A stretch of DNA of 46,107 nucleotides, from contig MNCI01024321.1 in the NCBI GenBank assembly GCA_015680685.1, forward strand, positions 289,844-335,950, read 5' to 3'. The stretch is from Gnetum montanum. Taxonomy: Eukaryota; Streptophyta; Gnetopsida; Gnetales; Gnetaceae. The translations under genes were made by a program, and so were the position numbers. Of the stretch, positions 33,145 to 46,000 are shown piece by piece. A model generated the notes under the pieces. That model was not told the DNA's origin. It worked only from the letters and a program-made list of their open reading frames with translations, and ran no database searches. Positions within the stretch are counted from its first letter, which is position 1; the number at the start of each line of letters is the position of its first letter.

Positions 33145-33804
33145 NNNNNNNNNNNNNNNNNNNNNNNNNNNNNNNNNNNNNNNNNNNNNNNNNNNNNNNN
33201 NNNNNNNNNNNNNNNNNNNNNNNNNNNNNNNNNNNNNNNNNNNNNNNNNNNNNNNNNNNNNNNNNNNNNNNNNNNNNNNNNNNNNNNNNNNNNNNNNNNN
33301 NNNNNNNNNNNNNNNNNNNNNNNNNNNNNNNNNNNNNNNNNNNNNNNNNNNNNNNNNNNNNNNNNNNNNNNNNNNNNNNNNNNNNNNNNNNNNNNNNNNN
33401 NNNNNNNNNNNNNNNNNNNNNNNNNNNNNNNNNNNNNNNNNNNNNNNNNNNNNNNNNNNNNNNNNNNNNNNNNNNNNNNNNNNNNNNNNNNNNNNNNNNN
33501 NNNNNNNNNNNNNNNNNNNNNNNNNNNNNNNNNNNNNNNNNNNNNNNNNNNNNNNNNNNNNNNNNNNNNNNNNNNNNNNNNNNNNNNNNNNNNNNNNNNN
33601 NNNNNNNNNNNNNNNNNNNNNNNNNNNNNNNNNNNNNNNNNNNNNNNNNNNNNNNNNNNNNNNNNNNNNNNNNNNNNNNNNNNNNNNNNNNNNNNNNNNN
33701 NNNNNNNNNNNNNNNNNNNNNNNNNNNNNNNNNNNNNNNNNNNNNNNNNNNNNNNNNNNNNNNNNNNNNNNNNNNNNNNNNNNNNNNNNNNNNNNNNNNN
33801 NNNN
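33145..33804. other. Assembly gap of 660 N
   Basis: Unsequenced. It separates the - strand element LTR from the left flank of copy 2 of the large block. Confidence 0.99.
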
Positions 33805-34469
33805 TTTATGTTTTCAGAACCATACTAATAGGGCAACTTCATGCATTAGTTAAGAGGACTACAATCTTCCTCTATATCCCACTCTAGATAGGATCTTTTC
33901 TAGAAAGGTTGAATAGTTAAAATCTACATTAGGGTTTTATCTTAAATATAATATGAAACATACTATGGGATATTACATGCATTCACAAGAGTGTAGCATC
34001 AGCTACCAATATGCATTAATAAATCTAGAGGATTCAATTAGTAGTCCCTGTGGCATTTATGTGAGTGGAGTAAGGGATGGACCAACTAGCTTAGTTCAAT
34101 TACATATCATTTATATAAGTTTTTTATAATGCTTAGATTTAATAACAAAACCTTGAAAACTTAACAAGTTTTTTGTTGACATGTATTTTATCTTTGATAA
34201 ACTTTATGGTATAGTTTTCTTAATTCATATCCTAGTTCTAAACTTGTTTGAGGGACTCATGTGATGTAAAAAAACATGTTAGGACTAATTTTGTTATAGA
34301 TGATATCAAAGCATAATGTTTTAGTTTGGATTTGATAATTATGGATGAAAAAGAACTTTGGTTTATAAGGTTTTCATTTTAAACTTCTGATAGTCATCCA
34401 TCATTATTGTTAGTGGCCTTGTGAAAAGACCTTTTACAAATAAATCTAGGTAGGCCTGGTGCAATCATT

Positions 34470-35703
34470 AAGAACCAAGCTTACCAGGAGATGAAGGTAG
34501 AGCTAGAACAAGATAAGGTTGGATTTCAAAACCTTTAGAAGTAGATCAAGATGGTGGATGACACCTTGGTGAACCTAGGTCCTAAAAGCACTCGCCTAAT
34601 TCATTATTTTCTCAAGGAGATAAACCTTTCTTAATACAAGTTGGGCCTCTATGCAAAGGATCAAGTAAATTTGGTTAAAACTAGATTCTTAGTTTTGGAG
34701 AATTCTATGAATCAAATGCTAGTATTATACTAGGACCGCTTGTGGTCCCACCAAATAGTATAAGTAAAGGCATTTTTGGTTAACAACCTAGCTACACTAG
34801 TAAAAGTCTTATAGAATGCTCTAGTTGAGGTGAACAAAGAGATTATTGATGTAAAAAATGAAAATGCCATTCTAAAGTTCTCTCTAGTAGGATAGCCCAT
34901 GGAGGAGCCATGGTTATGGTTTTCATCAAGGTAAAGAAGCATAAAACATACAATGGTAAAAGAAAAAATGTCAAGATTAATATCTTTCTCCATGATGTGC
35001 ATATGTATCTAACTATGGTGGAATCCGACCAACCTAAAAGATGTCAACCACTTCTCAATATTTAACTTGCAATGCAAAGTGATGATGGCTAAGCTTCCTT
35101 TGCACTCAAGAAAAGGGTACCATGAAAAAGACCATGGACATTTGGAAAAACTTTTAAGCTACTTTAATCAAATAATTCTACCCTAGAAACTTGGATTGGG
35201 TAGCCAAGATAAAGATGAAAATATTAAAATACTTTGGCAAGCTAGAAGAATACGTCAATACCTTCTAGGATTTGATGTTACTAATTTTTGATATGAGGGA
35301 TATAGATTAATTTTAGAAATTCATTAATGGGTTACAACCTCTGTTCAAATGGAATTGTGCCACCATTATATTAAAACCTTGTTAGAGACCATTACCATAA
35401 CTAGTAAGGAGATGCAAGGTATATCCTCCTAATCTTAGAAAATAGATGCAAGATCTACTAAAGCTAGAAATGGACCTAAGACAAACTAGCAAGGAAATCA
35501 CTTTATTGGAAATCCTTCAAGTATTCAAGGGTCTTAGCAAATGAGAAAATACACTAAGAGTAAATGGTGACCTAGGGTTAAGAAACAATAGTTATCTAGA
35601 AATTCCTTCAAGGAGACAATTCAATACTCTCTTTATTGAGAAAATCATCCAATGAAAAAGTATTCTCTTAGTTTTTGGAGAACTAAAAATAGGTAGGGAC
35701 AAG
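34470..35703 (+). pseudogene. Degenerate gag (copy 2)
   Basis: It corresponds to 481-1705. The capsid region keeps FYPRN and later NGLQP patterns. The zinc-knuckle-like motif at 35625-35663 has the same Tyr replacements and the same internal TGA as copy 1, and the TAG in FxDLM (around 35268) is shared too. Additional private changes occur, for example TGA in place of AGA near 35543. Not functional. Confidence 0.7.
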
Positions 35704-37223
35704 CTCTTGATAAAGAACTAATGTTTCTAGAATATCATCTATATCTGCTTCTTCATATCACATATGATAGTACCTTTGGAGAGTAATGAAGATTGGCTAT
35801 CATGACTCAATTGTCTAAAATGTTTACCTAGAAAGAAAGAACTTCAAGTTTCCAAAAGATTATCATTAATAATTCACATCAAGTATAGTTGGCCCTAATC
35901 ACTATAGTTTTGAGATAGATTACCACTTTGGCTAACAATGAGGCTAGTCAAAATTACATGATCTCGTCCATGGTGTAGCAACTAAAAAATATGGTGTTTG
36001 AAAGTGAAGATCTTGATGTAGAACAATTTCACCTTAGAATTCATGAACTACAAAAGGATTTGAGATGTCTTAGGTGATGTTTTTAATTACCTAAGAACTT
36101 GAAAAATATAATACCAAGTAGAATATGCAAAAATGGATAAAAACATGTAAATACCATATTCAACATTGCATCTAAGAACAAACTAAGAGAATGCAGGGAA
36201 TATGTAGAAACAAATGTGGCCAAAAATAACTATAGAACTCTATATTAATGTTGTAAAAAATGTAAAATAAAGTTGTATAGAGTACAATTTGTTTGGATTT
36301 TAAAAGCCTAAGAGCACAAGTAGTTTAGAGTTTTCTCTAAAACTACCTTTTAAGATCTAGTGTAGGTAGGTAGGGTGTGTTTTGCAACTATTCTACATAA
36401 ATCCATCTTAATCAATTTGCCTTAAGAAATAAATGCTATAATAGGTTCTGTATTTATCAGTGCTAGATGAAGGCAACCAAAACTTTGTAAAGGACTTTGT
36501 GTGCTCTCTTGTTAAAAAAGGTTTACTTGTCAAAAAATATATCTTTCCTCAAAAGGTTTGTGATGTGCCAAAAGGTCCTAAAAATGATGTATATTCTTGC
36601 TTAAATAGACCATGAATTCACTATTTCTTCATTACTTAGGTTCTGACAAGTTTTATGGATGGTTACACAGCATTTCTAACTCTTTTCATGGCCTAAAACT
36701 ATAATGTCTTTCATTACAGCATTTTAAACTAATTTTACAAGGAATGCTAGCATTTTTTACTATTTTCATGTAAAAAATGTAGCATGTTTATCACCAACGT
36801 TTTTAACTATAATGAATTCATTCACAGTGTTTTTGGTAATGTATCTAAGAATTACAAATTCAAATATGATAGCTTAATGAAATTCATAGCTTATTTGATA
36901 GTATGTGCCACAAAGCTCATTTTACATGTTTAAAATGCTCCAGAAGTTTTCTAAAATAGGGTTACAAGGTGAATTTTTGAAGGGAAATTTAAGGCATTTT
37001 TTCTCTTGAATCTAATCAAAATTACAATGTAGATTTGACTACTTGGCTTTCCTATTCATAATAGATTTTTCTTTGGGGTGTTTCATTAGCCCCTCTTTGT
37101 TGATTTTTTGAGGATCAACTTGAAAGACATCAATAAAGAATGTGAAACACTATCGTAGATTCATGACCAATGCTTCCCTCTTCACACTTGATTCAATATT
37201 TTCTAAATCATAGCAAAGATGTA

Positions 37224-37802
37224 CTTATGATGGTGAAGTAGGGTCAAAATGAAATGATGGTTATTTGGAGTGAGATGATGGCTACACAGGATAACAAAGA
37301 ATCTCAAATGTTTTGACATCCTAGTTATGGCATAGTAACATGTGCTTATGTGCTAATGAAGTCTTCATACTTCATTCTTGATCAACTAGTTACATAGGCT
37401 TGAATTTGAGGAACCCAGTGCTTGGGGATAAGCTACTTTGGCCAGTTGGATTTTTTTTAGATCCATTTGTTTCACTTCAAGCTACATTGGCCTCTTAGAT
37501 TTCTTGTTATTTCTCCCTCTTTTTTTGAAGCAAAACTTTTGTTAGGTTTCATTACCAAGGTTGAATTTTTGTTTTCTCACTAAACAAAAAGTTTGACAAT
37601 TCAGCAAACTTAATTGAAGGAGCATATAATAGAAGATGTTACATGGTCATGATACATGAGTTTGAAACATAGGTTTTCATCATTAGCAAGATTATGAAAG
37701 GCTAAAGTTGATGGATGGCTATTGGCTATGAAGAATTAATAAAGATGATATGAGGCAAGCACTATTGGCATAGTTGAATAAGCTAGTCAAATCTCGTGTA
37801 TT
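37224..37802. other. Segment present only in copy 2
   Basis: Between ...AAGATGTAC and CACATGATAACTCAC copy 2 has about 580 bp, where copy 1 has only AATGACT. No target duplication or terminal repeats are visible, so a deletion in copy 1 with short filler DNA is more likely than an insertion here. No gene is seen; on - it would continue the 3' non-coding part of the pol remnant. Confidence 0.8.
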
Positions 37803-38174
37803 AAGATCACATGATAACTCACTACTACAATGAGTCACATCCTTGTGATAACTCTAGGCTCATCCTATAAACACAATTATAAGAGAACAAGAAAACAAAT
37901 CAAATAAACATGTTATTACAAGAGATTATAATGGACAACAACAAATATTGGCTAACATGAGTTATAATTAGTAGGACTTGAGAACGTTGTATCATTGTTA
38001 GTTTACATATTCATACAAAGTTTGTAGTTATCTTGTCTAAAAAGAGGATCATGTCAGCTTACTTATTAAGGCTACTAGGGACATTAACGTCACCATTCTG
38101 TTCAAATCTGTAAATAAAGACAAACAAAGGCCACAAGCAAACAAGTCAACGTTAAATTTCCATCCATGCCTACC

Positions 38175-40290
38175 AATTTGGATTAGTTAATTCATTTCCA
38201 TCCATGCCTACCAATTTGAATGCTTCATTTCCATAGGATTTAGCAATTAAGAAAGGTCCTTCCCAGTTAGCTAAGAATTTGTCTTCATGTTCATGAACCA
38301 CCTTAAGAACAAGGTCTCCTTCCTTGACTTTCTGTTAGTTTGGATCATGCCACTAGTGTTATTTTTTTTCTCTTAATATTGTTTGATGTGAGCAAGTATT
38401 TGCATTTTTTTCTCTTCCACCAAATCCAAGTTAATGGTATGCAACTCATTTGTCTATTCATTGTTAATGTAGTTATATAAAGCTACCCTTAAAGATGAAA
38501 CCTACAATTCAAGAGGCAAAATAGCTTTATCTTCATAGACCAGGTTATATGGTATGGAAACGATTGTAGTTCTAAACATTGTTCTATAGGTCCATAGTAT
38601 GTACAATAGTTGCTTATGCTATCTACATTTGCTGTTATTTAACATTTTCTTTATAAGGTTAATGATGATCTTGTTACTAGCTTTAGCTTAACCATTGGCT
38701 TGTGGATACTAGGGCAATGAAATTTTTTTTAATGTGTAATCATTAACAAAAGGATTACATTTCTTGGCTACTGAACTGTGGCCTATTATCTATGACTATG
38801 GTTAGAGGTAGGCCAAAGTAGGATACTATTTTATCTAGAATGAATTTATAGACTTGTTGTGTTATTTTCTCAAAGAGATAGCTACAACCCACTTTGTGAA
38901 ATACTTAGTTGTAGTGTGATAAAGCTATGTTTTGCAGAGGATTTAGGTGTTATTGGTCCAATTATATTGATTTCCCATCATTGGAATGACCATGTAATCT
39001 GAGTAGTATGTAACTTTGTTTGTGGCATGGGTATGACGTTTCTATGTAATTGATAAGCATCATGATTTTTTACCTTTTGTAAGCAATCACTTTTCATATA
39101 GGGCCAATAGTATCTTAGGCATCTAATCTTAATGACCATTACTTTTGGTCCTATATGTCTACCATATATGCCATCATGTACTTGTTCTAGGACTGTATGG
39201 GCTTTTGCCTTACTTAAGCATACTAATAATACACCATCGTAGAACTTTCAACATAATGTATTATTAGCCACAATGATATATTGTCATGATCTTTTACATA
39301 CAACATCCTTCTAAGTAGTAATTAAGTGTTGTGGAGGTTCACCATGCATGAAATACAAATTAGTGTCATCATACCATTCATGTTGAAGAATGTTATCTAC
39401 AATTGCTATGAAATTTCTTGATGGGATTAGCATAGTTTTCCGTCATTGAGGGTAATTTTCTATACACATCAGGCATCATACTTAGGGCTAAGGTAGCAAT
39501 GGCATTAGCTAGTGTGTTTTCAGCTTAGGGAATGTGTTGTATGTTAGAATCTATAAAATGTAGCAAGAATGTTTTGGCTAAGTCATAGGATGCTTGTAAG
39601 TGTTTAGCTTTGCAACCATATATTTCAGTTACTTGGTTGATTACCAATTGAGAATCACCTATTATGATTAAGCATGTAAATCCCCAGTTATGAGCTATCA
39701 TCAATCCTCTAATTAGCCCTTCATATTCCACCACATTTTTAATGCATGGAAACTCAAAATGATAGTTAAAAGATTGAATTTTACTAGAAGAAAATATGAT
39801 GATGATGGTTGTACTAGCCCCATGTGTAGTTGAGGCTCCGTTAAGTGCATAATGGCCTCATAACCTTCAGGTACATCATTGATAATGTTAACATGTTCAT
39901 TAAGAAATTTAGGATCTATGGTTGTGTTTTCTTCTAAAGGAGAAGTGGTTAAGTGTTTAACTATGGCTTGACCCTTTGTTGAGGCTTGGGAAATATAGTG
40001 TAGGTCGAATTTGGCTATTATGGCGTTTCACCTAGCTATGCAGCTACTCTCATGAATGTTAGATGTGATGATCCTTAATATGTTGTCTCTACATATGACA
40101 TTAACTTGACTCCTAAATAGGTAATGCCTCCACTTCTTCAATGAAAAGACTAAAGCTAAACTATGCTTTTTGACTTTGATGTATTGAGTCTCATAGGCTA
40201 CTAGTGCATGGCTGAAGTAGTAAATAAAAAAATCCGCTCCACCATCTCATTTTTGATAAAGAAATGAGGCTATATGAACAGTCTATAGAA
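38175..40290 (-). pseudogene. Degenerate pol 3' part (copy 2)
   Basis: It corresponds to 3636-5760 and has the same domain order on -: first RNase H (about 40270-40010), second RNase H (39734-39525), integrase zinc region and core (about 39240-38630), integrase C-terminus (about 38330-38190). The second RNase H is open for 69 codons here, with VEYEGLIRGLMIAHNWG, the GDSQLVINQ catalytic segment and a final NIQHIP, so it is better preserved than in copy 1. Integrase is again interrupted by stops. RT upstream is absent in both copies, so the truncation predates the duplication. Confidence 0.82.
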
Positions 40291-42945
40291 AACTCTACAT
40301 GGAGAAATACATCAAACAATCCTTGTAAACATCCCTCCCCTTAGTCTTCTCAGTGTTCTTCTACATCCCTGCAACCTTGACTTGTAACTAAATGAAGTTA
40401 GTATAAAATTGAGTAAGAAGTCTTTATAGTTCTTTTGCTAGATGGTCAATAAGTACTACATTGAAAAAGAGAAATTGGGTACAAAGCAACCTGCATTAAT
40501 AGTTAGTCTCATACATTCTCTAAGTAACACATGCACATACAATACCACATATAGTATTGACATAATCCCTACTAAAGTAAGCAAATAACTAACACATAGT
40601 TGCCAATATAATTAGTTAGGCATAATCAATCATATATCTATTACATCACATGTCTTTCACACCTCATGTATTTTCACTATCATACCCATGCATTTATGCA
40701 CATACCATACCATTAAGCATCACATAGACTATACATTTATAAATTAATCACAAGACATATTACCATTATTGTAACTTACAAAGTGAAAATAACATATACA
40801 CATAACCCATGTGGTTATTATACCAACATATACACATAACTCATGTGGTCGCTAGCATATCCTCACTTAATTGTGCATGTGAAACATTTCCATGAGCACT
40901 CATAATTAATCATTTGTCTATAGGTCTTTTATTAATCTTTTATTTACTCAACCTATGTTGGGGTTCTTCAACCTATGACATGCAACCACTAGTGTTCTAA
41001 AGGACTAACTCTAGGAACATACACATCTATATCATGTACTAGTCATAGGGATGAACACATCCATGCTCTCCACTTTTAACATAAGGCCTATGACAAGAGC
41101 CTCATTGATGCATCATAGTAGAGGCCAAACCATAACTACCTCCATGGTACCTCATCACCAACTAGTCCATACTCTCATGTTAGCACTACTCGCCAACAAC
41201 CATTACAAATATCCTCACAAAGACATGCACTAATTCAAGCTAACTTAAGCCATCATATGTTGCATTCGTAACAAATCCCAGATAAACATATAACATGACT
41301 ACACATATCCTACACTAATAGTCACACTCACTTTGCGAAGATAATTGCACATCATGGTATAACAAAATTTCTTGTCGTAAGCATACCTCTTGTACTACAT
41401 ATAATTTCATAGTAATTACCACTAATGTAGCCTTCAAAAAGGTCAATTCCAAAAGATTAAACGAATTCCATAATTTGAAATTATGTTGAAAGATGATACT
41501 AATGATATTAATTTCACCTTAATCAAATTCCTAGAGACAAAGTTATGTGTATTTAAAGTTTATTAATAAAATAAGAAATAATAATGTTTAATTACTGCAA
41601 GTGATAATCAAAACTTCTAGAAGCACCTTGAACAAAAAACATACTCATAATACATAATACTAAAACCATGCTGGTCACCTCAACAATACATCTAATTTTT
41701 TCCAAGTTTCAAATCATTCCATTCATTCCATATTTATTCATGCTTTGACAAACATAATCACAATTTTTTACGGTCTAATAAATTATGTATACAAACTCAA
41801 TCTTTAACCTGTTTACCCCACATGCCCATATTGCATAATCATATATACTGATCCAACACAAAAATATAAGAAAAAAGTAAAGAAAACCCACTAATTAAAT
41901 TTGCTAAAACAAAAAGTTTGAAATAAACACAAAACTCTTAGAAATTTGACAAGACTTTGTTTCACTTCAAATAAATCCCATAGCTACATATACATGGCCA
42001 CAATAATCCTAAATCTAAGTTCAAAGAAAAGAAAAATTCATCCCCCAAGGTAGAAATTTACAAAAGGCTTAGAATAAAAGAAACATGCTTAATATCAAGT
42101 TTTGCTGAAGAGAAATAAAGAAAACATGATTGCAATGTGAAAGTAGTAAGAAAATGATAAAATTGTTTATATAATGGGCATATTTTTTTCCTTACTTCTC
42201 ATCAATATGTATGCCACATAAATTTTAAAGCTAATTTACTTTTTTTCTTTTTAAAAAATTTATACACATTTTCATAAGCTTAATTTTTATTTTTCTCTTT
42301 CAATACGTTGCACTTTTAACACACAAAACAAATGCGCTATAATTCCAAAACAAAATTTGTTTGAATCTATGAGATCTCTATTAAATACACTATGCATCTA
42401 CATGTTAAAATCACATCCAAGCATCACACAACATAGTGCTACAGCTCAAATGTATAAATACCAAAAGTATACATAAAGCATAAATACATACCCAATAGTT
42501 GCTCTTGTATCCAAATCAAATATCCTTGCCAACCACACTACTTGTTTGACAGTTAAGCATGTAAAGACATCATAAGCATATCATAAAAGCTAAGGCATCA
42601 TAATATATAAAGTGCAATCATAGTCCCCCACACACATATAAATCATAGTATACTTTCATAAAGATCTTGAACATGCAAATTACTACATAAACTTCAAAAA
42701 AATAAGCACTTTAATGGAATAACGGTGAAATTTTAAATTAAGTAATGGAACCCAAGTAAAAGTTTAAGTTGTAATACACAAGTGGGCATCAAACATATTT
42801 TTTATAAGGATCTTATTTTTAGGGCCTAAAATCGTACATAAACCTTACAAGTTTGGTCTAAAATTTTAATTTTACTTCCAGTGCCTTTGTGTTTTTCTGT
42901 AGAATTAGTTGATCGGAATATGAGCCCAAAATAAGAGATATATTA
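40291..42945. other. AT-rich non-coding part of copy 2
   Basis: It is the equivalent of 5761-8453. No gene is supported. The unit duplicated in copy 1 (6558-6640) is present once at about 41095-41135. Small indels distinguish it from copy 1, such as about 28 extra bases near 42745. Confidence 0.6.
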
Positions 42946-43750
42946 TACTATATCGCAGCCTAGCCATGATATCGTCTACGCGATATCGCAGCCTGTCTCC
43001 TTATCTATAAATAAGAGGTAGACAGTTCAGATAAGCAATTTTTTTTTGAGTTTTAGTTTTTAGTTCTTAGTTTTAGTGTTAAGTTTTATGTAGTTCTTGT
43101 CTTAACCCTTCTCTCCTACTGTATGCCCACAGTGTGGTGATTGTAATTGTACAACATTATTATTTGAGTGTGACGTACTTGGACACGCACATGACTGAAA
43201 ATAAAGATCGAGATTACTTCATCATTGTAGCATTCACTTAGCTTAATTATTTAGTTAATTGTTATTTACTACTTTCTTAGTTAATCTCTTCTCACCCTAA
43301 ACTCCTGTTAAACTTAGAATGAGTATGACTTGATTATGAGCATTTAAGTGTGACTACTAGGTAACCCAGTAGCGTACCTAGGATCTGCACCTGGTAATCC
43401 CAATGGTAGTCGTGGACGAAGTCCAAGATGTGTATGGATGATTAAGGAACGGATGCTCATCGCACTTAGGCTAGCTTAGAATCTCTCTGATCCTCTCTAT
43501 CTTAGTTTAGTTAATATTATTTTCCATTATCCTCAGGAGTAGCATTAGCATAGGAACACATCATACAGCTCATTCTAGACTGAACCATACGTGACAAAGT
43601 TAACACTAGTCCAGATGGAAAGATAGCAAATTGCAACCTAAGGATAACCATCTAGATACCACAACTAGTCTGGCTACGGAGTTCGACCAGATCATATGTG
43701 AAACGCTCATATTTGTATGGTTGAGTATAGGAGTACTTTTCCACTCATCA
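42946..43750 (+). repeat. 5' LTR of a Tat/Athila-like element
   Basis: The right end is fixed by CA (43749-43750) followed by T and the primer-binding site. The left end is placed where similarity between the large blocks stops; TACTATATC there may derive from TG. Near the start is ATATCGCAGCCT twice (42951 and 42984) and an inverted repeat GATATCG-6-CGATATC (42969-42988). A TATA-like TCTATAAATAAG lies at 43004-43015. About 805 bp. It shares ordered words with the probable LTR at 20286-21048. Confidence 0.75.
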
Positions 43751-43751
43751 T

Positions 43752-43769
43752 CGGTGTCGTTGCCAGGGA
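43752..43769 (+). other. Primer-binding site, tRNA-Asp type
   Basis: CGGTGTCGTTGCCAGGGA matches the tRNA-Asp-complementary TGGCGCCGTTGCCGGGGA at 14 of 18 positions; all four differences are transitions. The layout CA-T-PBS is identical to that of the - strand element at 32629-32649. Confidence 0.88.
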
Positions 43770-43891
43770 CGGTGCTAGTTATCTAGATCAGTTTTATCAT
43801 ACAAGATCATTGTATAGGAATTAATGATATATCTTTTAGAAAGAAATAATTATAAAAAGTCAAATATAAATTCACACACAATTTCACAACC

Positions 43892-45880
43892 ATGCCTCTC
43901 CTACAAGATTACGATAATGCCACACCTAGTGAGGAAGTTCATTGGAGGACCAATGAATTATATGGAAATGAAGATTGGAGTACCCAACTTGAGGTGGGGG
44001 TTTCTTATAAACATAAACAAATGAAACATTGTCTCAATGCACAAAATCATAACCTAATTGATGACGATGAACCCCCACTAGCCACTACAAGCCTAACGCA
44101 AATACAAGAGGTTGTTCGAATCTCCTGTAGGCATCGTAAAGAGAGCTGTCTACCCAGGATCGATTTAAGCAACTTCCCTCATTTCTCAGGAGGCTATGAC
44201 TTAGATCCACATCAACATTTACAAGCCTTCTACGATGCCTGTGCATAGAACAACATTGATAATGGTTGGCAAAAACTCAAGATCTTCCCTATGACACTTG
44301 TTGGCCAAGCAAAAGTATGGTATAGATTGTTAAAACCAAATTTAATACGACGTTGGCCAACAATGGTAGAACTCTTTAAAAAAATATATCAAACCTATGC
44401 AAGAGTGTTAGCCTTGAGGAAACAAATCCAAGAGTGGAAACAAGCATAACATGAACCCTTGGACATGGCCTTAGAAAGATATTATGCACTGTTAAACAAC
44501 TGTCCAGGCCATGAGTTCTTCGAGGAAAGGCTAATGTACCATATCATTGATGGGATTCGTGATGAAACAAGAGTGATCCTAGGGATGTATGCTGAAGGTC
44601 AACTATACAAACTATGAACCCATCAATTCTAAGAGCTTATTAAGGAGGTAGCAAAAGAAGAAGGAGAATTGGCTAGATGGGAGAGTGTTGAAAAACATCA
44701 ACGGGACCAGAATCTCAACTTATAAAAGGTCCATAATCACGAAAAGGAGAGATCAACCAATCTCAAGGTGGAAGAACCATCTTTGCCAATACAACAATCA
44801 TTAGAGGATGTTAAGGCAAAGATCAATAAGATGTTAGAATGGACACATAAAAAGTGTGGAGAATATATCGATATCATTGGAGATAGAGTTTTGACAACCC
44901 AAGAAGCATGACAAAGTATCAGTAGACAATCGAAAAGAAGGGATAAGGAAAATAAGAGCTCAACTGCCAATCATACATATGAATGCAACATTTGCTTGTA
45001 TGATCACCCCAAGGATCAATGCCCAATCTTGTTACATCTATATGAGCATTGGGGAAGCACATTACATCCTGAGTTCATATAGAGATACTGTGTTCGATCA
45101 CAGTGGCAACAATCCCAATCATGGGGGAAGCCACCCCTAAACTGGAGACACCCTTCATATCATCCGAATCCAAATGCTTATCTCGTCCAATACCTTGTTT
45201 CTCCAACTAGGCCAACATACTCTATCTCATCGCATTATCATTCTCCCCAATACTATTAGCCCGTGTCCTCAACACAACCACTGCATTGCGTACTTCACAC
45301 TTCTTCTAATTTTCAATATTCTCATCCTTTCCCTCCTTCTGCATCACCACGAACTGTTCCTAAGGTGTCTGCACCATAACAAAAACCCCCGAACATTACT
45401 TGTGCTACTATTGCCAACAATAGTTAGAGACCTTAGCAACATTAAAGGCATCCCATCTTTAGAAATGACCCTCGGAAGGGAAAACACAATTCCAAGGCCA
45501 CTGCATCCTCCAACTTAGCACAAGTCCAATAATGTGGTGCATCCTTCTCTTCGAACCCAATGCCTCGTGTTACTTCATCAGGGCCACTAATTAATACTCA
45601 AACAACCATACAGCCCAATGAACACAGCCATGGAGGGTAGCAACCCAATCCTTGCATACCATCTTATGGTTTTAAATATCATAGTGGCTCAACTCTTTAC
45701 CCAAGTACCACATCTTACAAATTTCCCCACTATGCTTACTTTAATCAAGTGTGTGATAATGGGGTAAGTATGACCAAGTCTCAATACTTCCAACATGCAA
45801 GGATCCTCATCTTCCATTTATTAATCCTTGCCATCCTCAACCGCTTAGTTATGTCAGATATCCCCCATTTTAATAACAAG
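43892..45880 (+). pseudogene. Gag of the Tat/Athila-like element
   Basis: One frame from ATG at 43892 can be followed past 45060, interrupted by about seven stops (first TAG at 44246), each explainable by C-to-T in CAA, CAG or CGA. The capsid region has LPRIDLSNFPHFSGGYDLDP, then VGQAKVWYRLL and W-x-x-M-x-E-L-F-K-K patterns up to about 44600. A zinc-knuckle-like ECNICLYDHPKDQCP is at 44981-45025 (first Cys at 44984), with one residue fewer than CX2CX4HX4C. From about 45090 it is Pro/Ser/His-rich and more broken. No protease motif is reached before the T-rich tract at 45885. It would package element RNA. Confidence 0.85.
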
Positions 45881-45884
45881 AAAG

Positions 45885-46000
45885 ATTAATAAATATTTTT
45901 CATTTTCTTCAATTTTACAACTTTTTGTTTTCCATTTTTTCATTTTTTCAATTTTTTGAATTTCTTGTTTTATCTTTTTCTCTTTTTACGTTTTTATAAG
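45885..46000 (+). other. T-rich tract after gag
   Basis: A run of TTTTC/TTTTG words of about 110 bp begins soon after TATCCCCCATT and AATAACAAGAAAG. The - strand element shows a T-rich stretch after its integrase. The window ends soon after; nothing coding is seen to 46107. Confidence 0.6.

Larger units (their letters stand above)
33989..42946. repeat. Large duplicated block, copy 2
   Basis: Direct repeat of 1-8453. The homologous part begins with the first base of the window (GAGTGTAGC), so similarity may continue left into 33805-33988, for which copy 1 has no counterpart visible. It carries the same gag (+) and pol (-) remnants with the same key lesions. It includes about 580 bp (37224-37802) missing in copy 1 and stops at the start of an LTR. 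Confidence 0.95.

Noticed and set aside
33135-33887. 250-codon + ORF
   Set aside because: Almost wholly made of the N run; only a few flanking codons are real sequence.
44737-44970. 77-codon - ORF with a hydrophobic start
   Set aside because: Antisense to the gag frame that can be followed through this interval.
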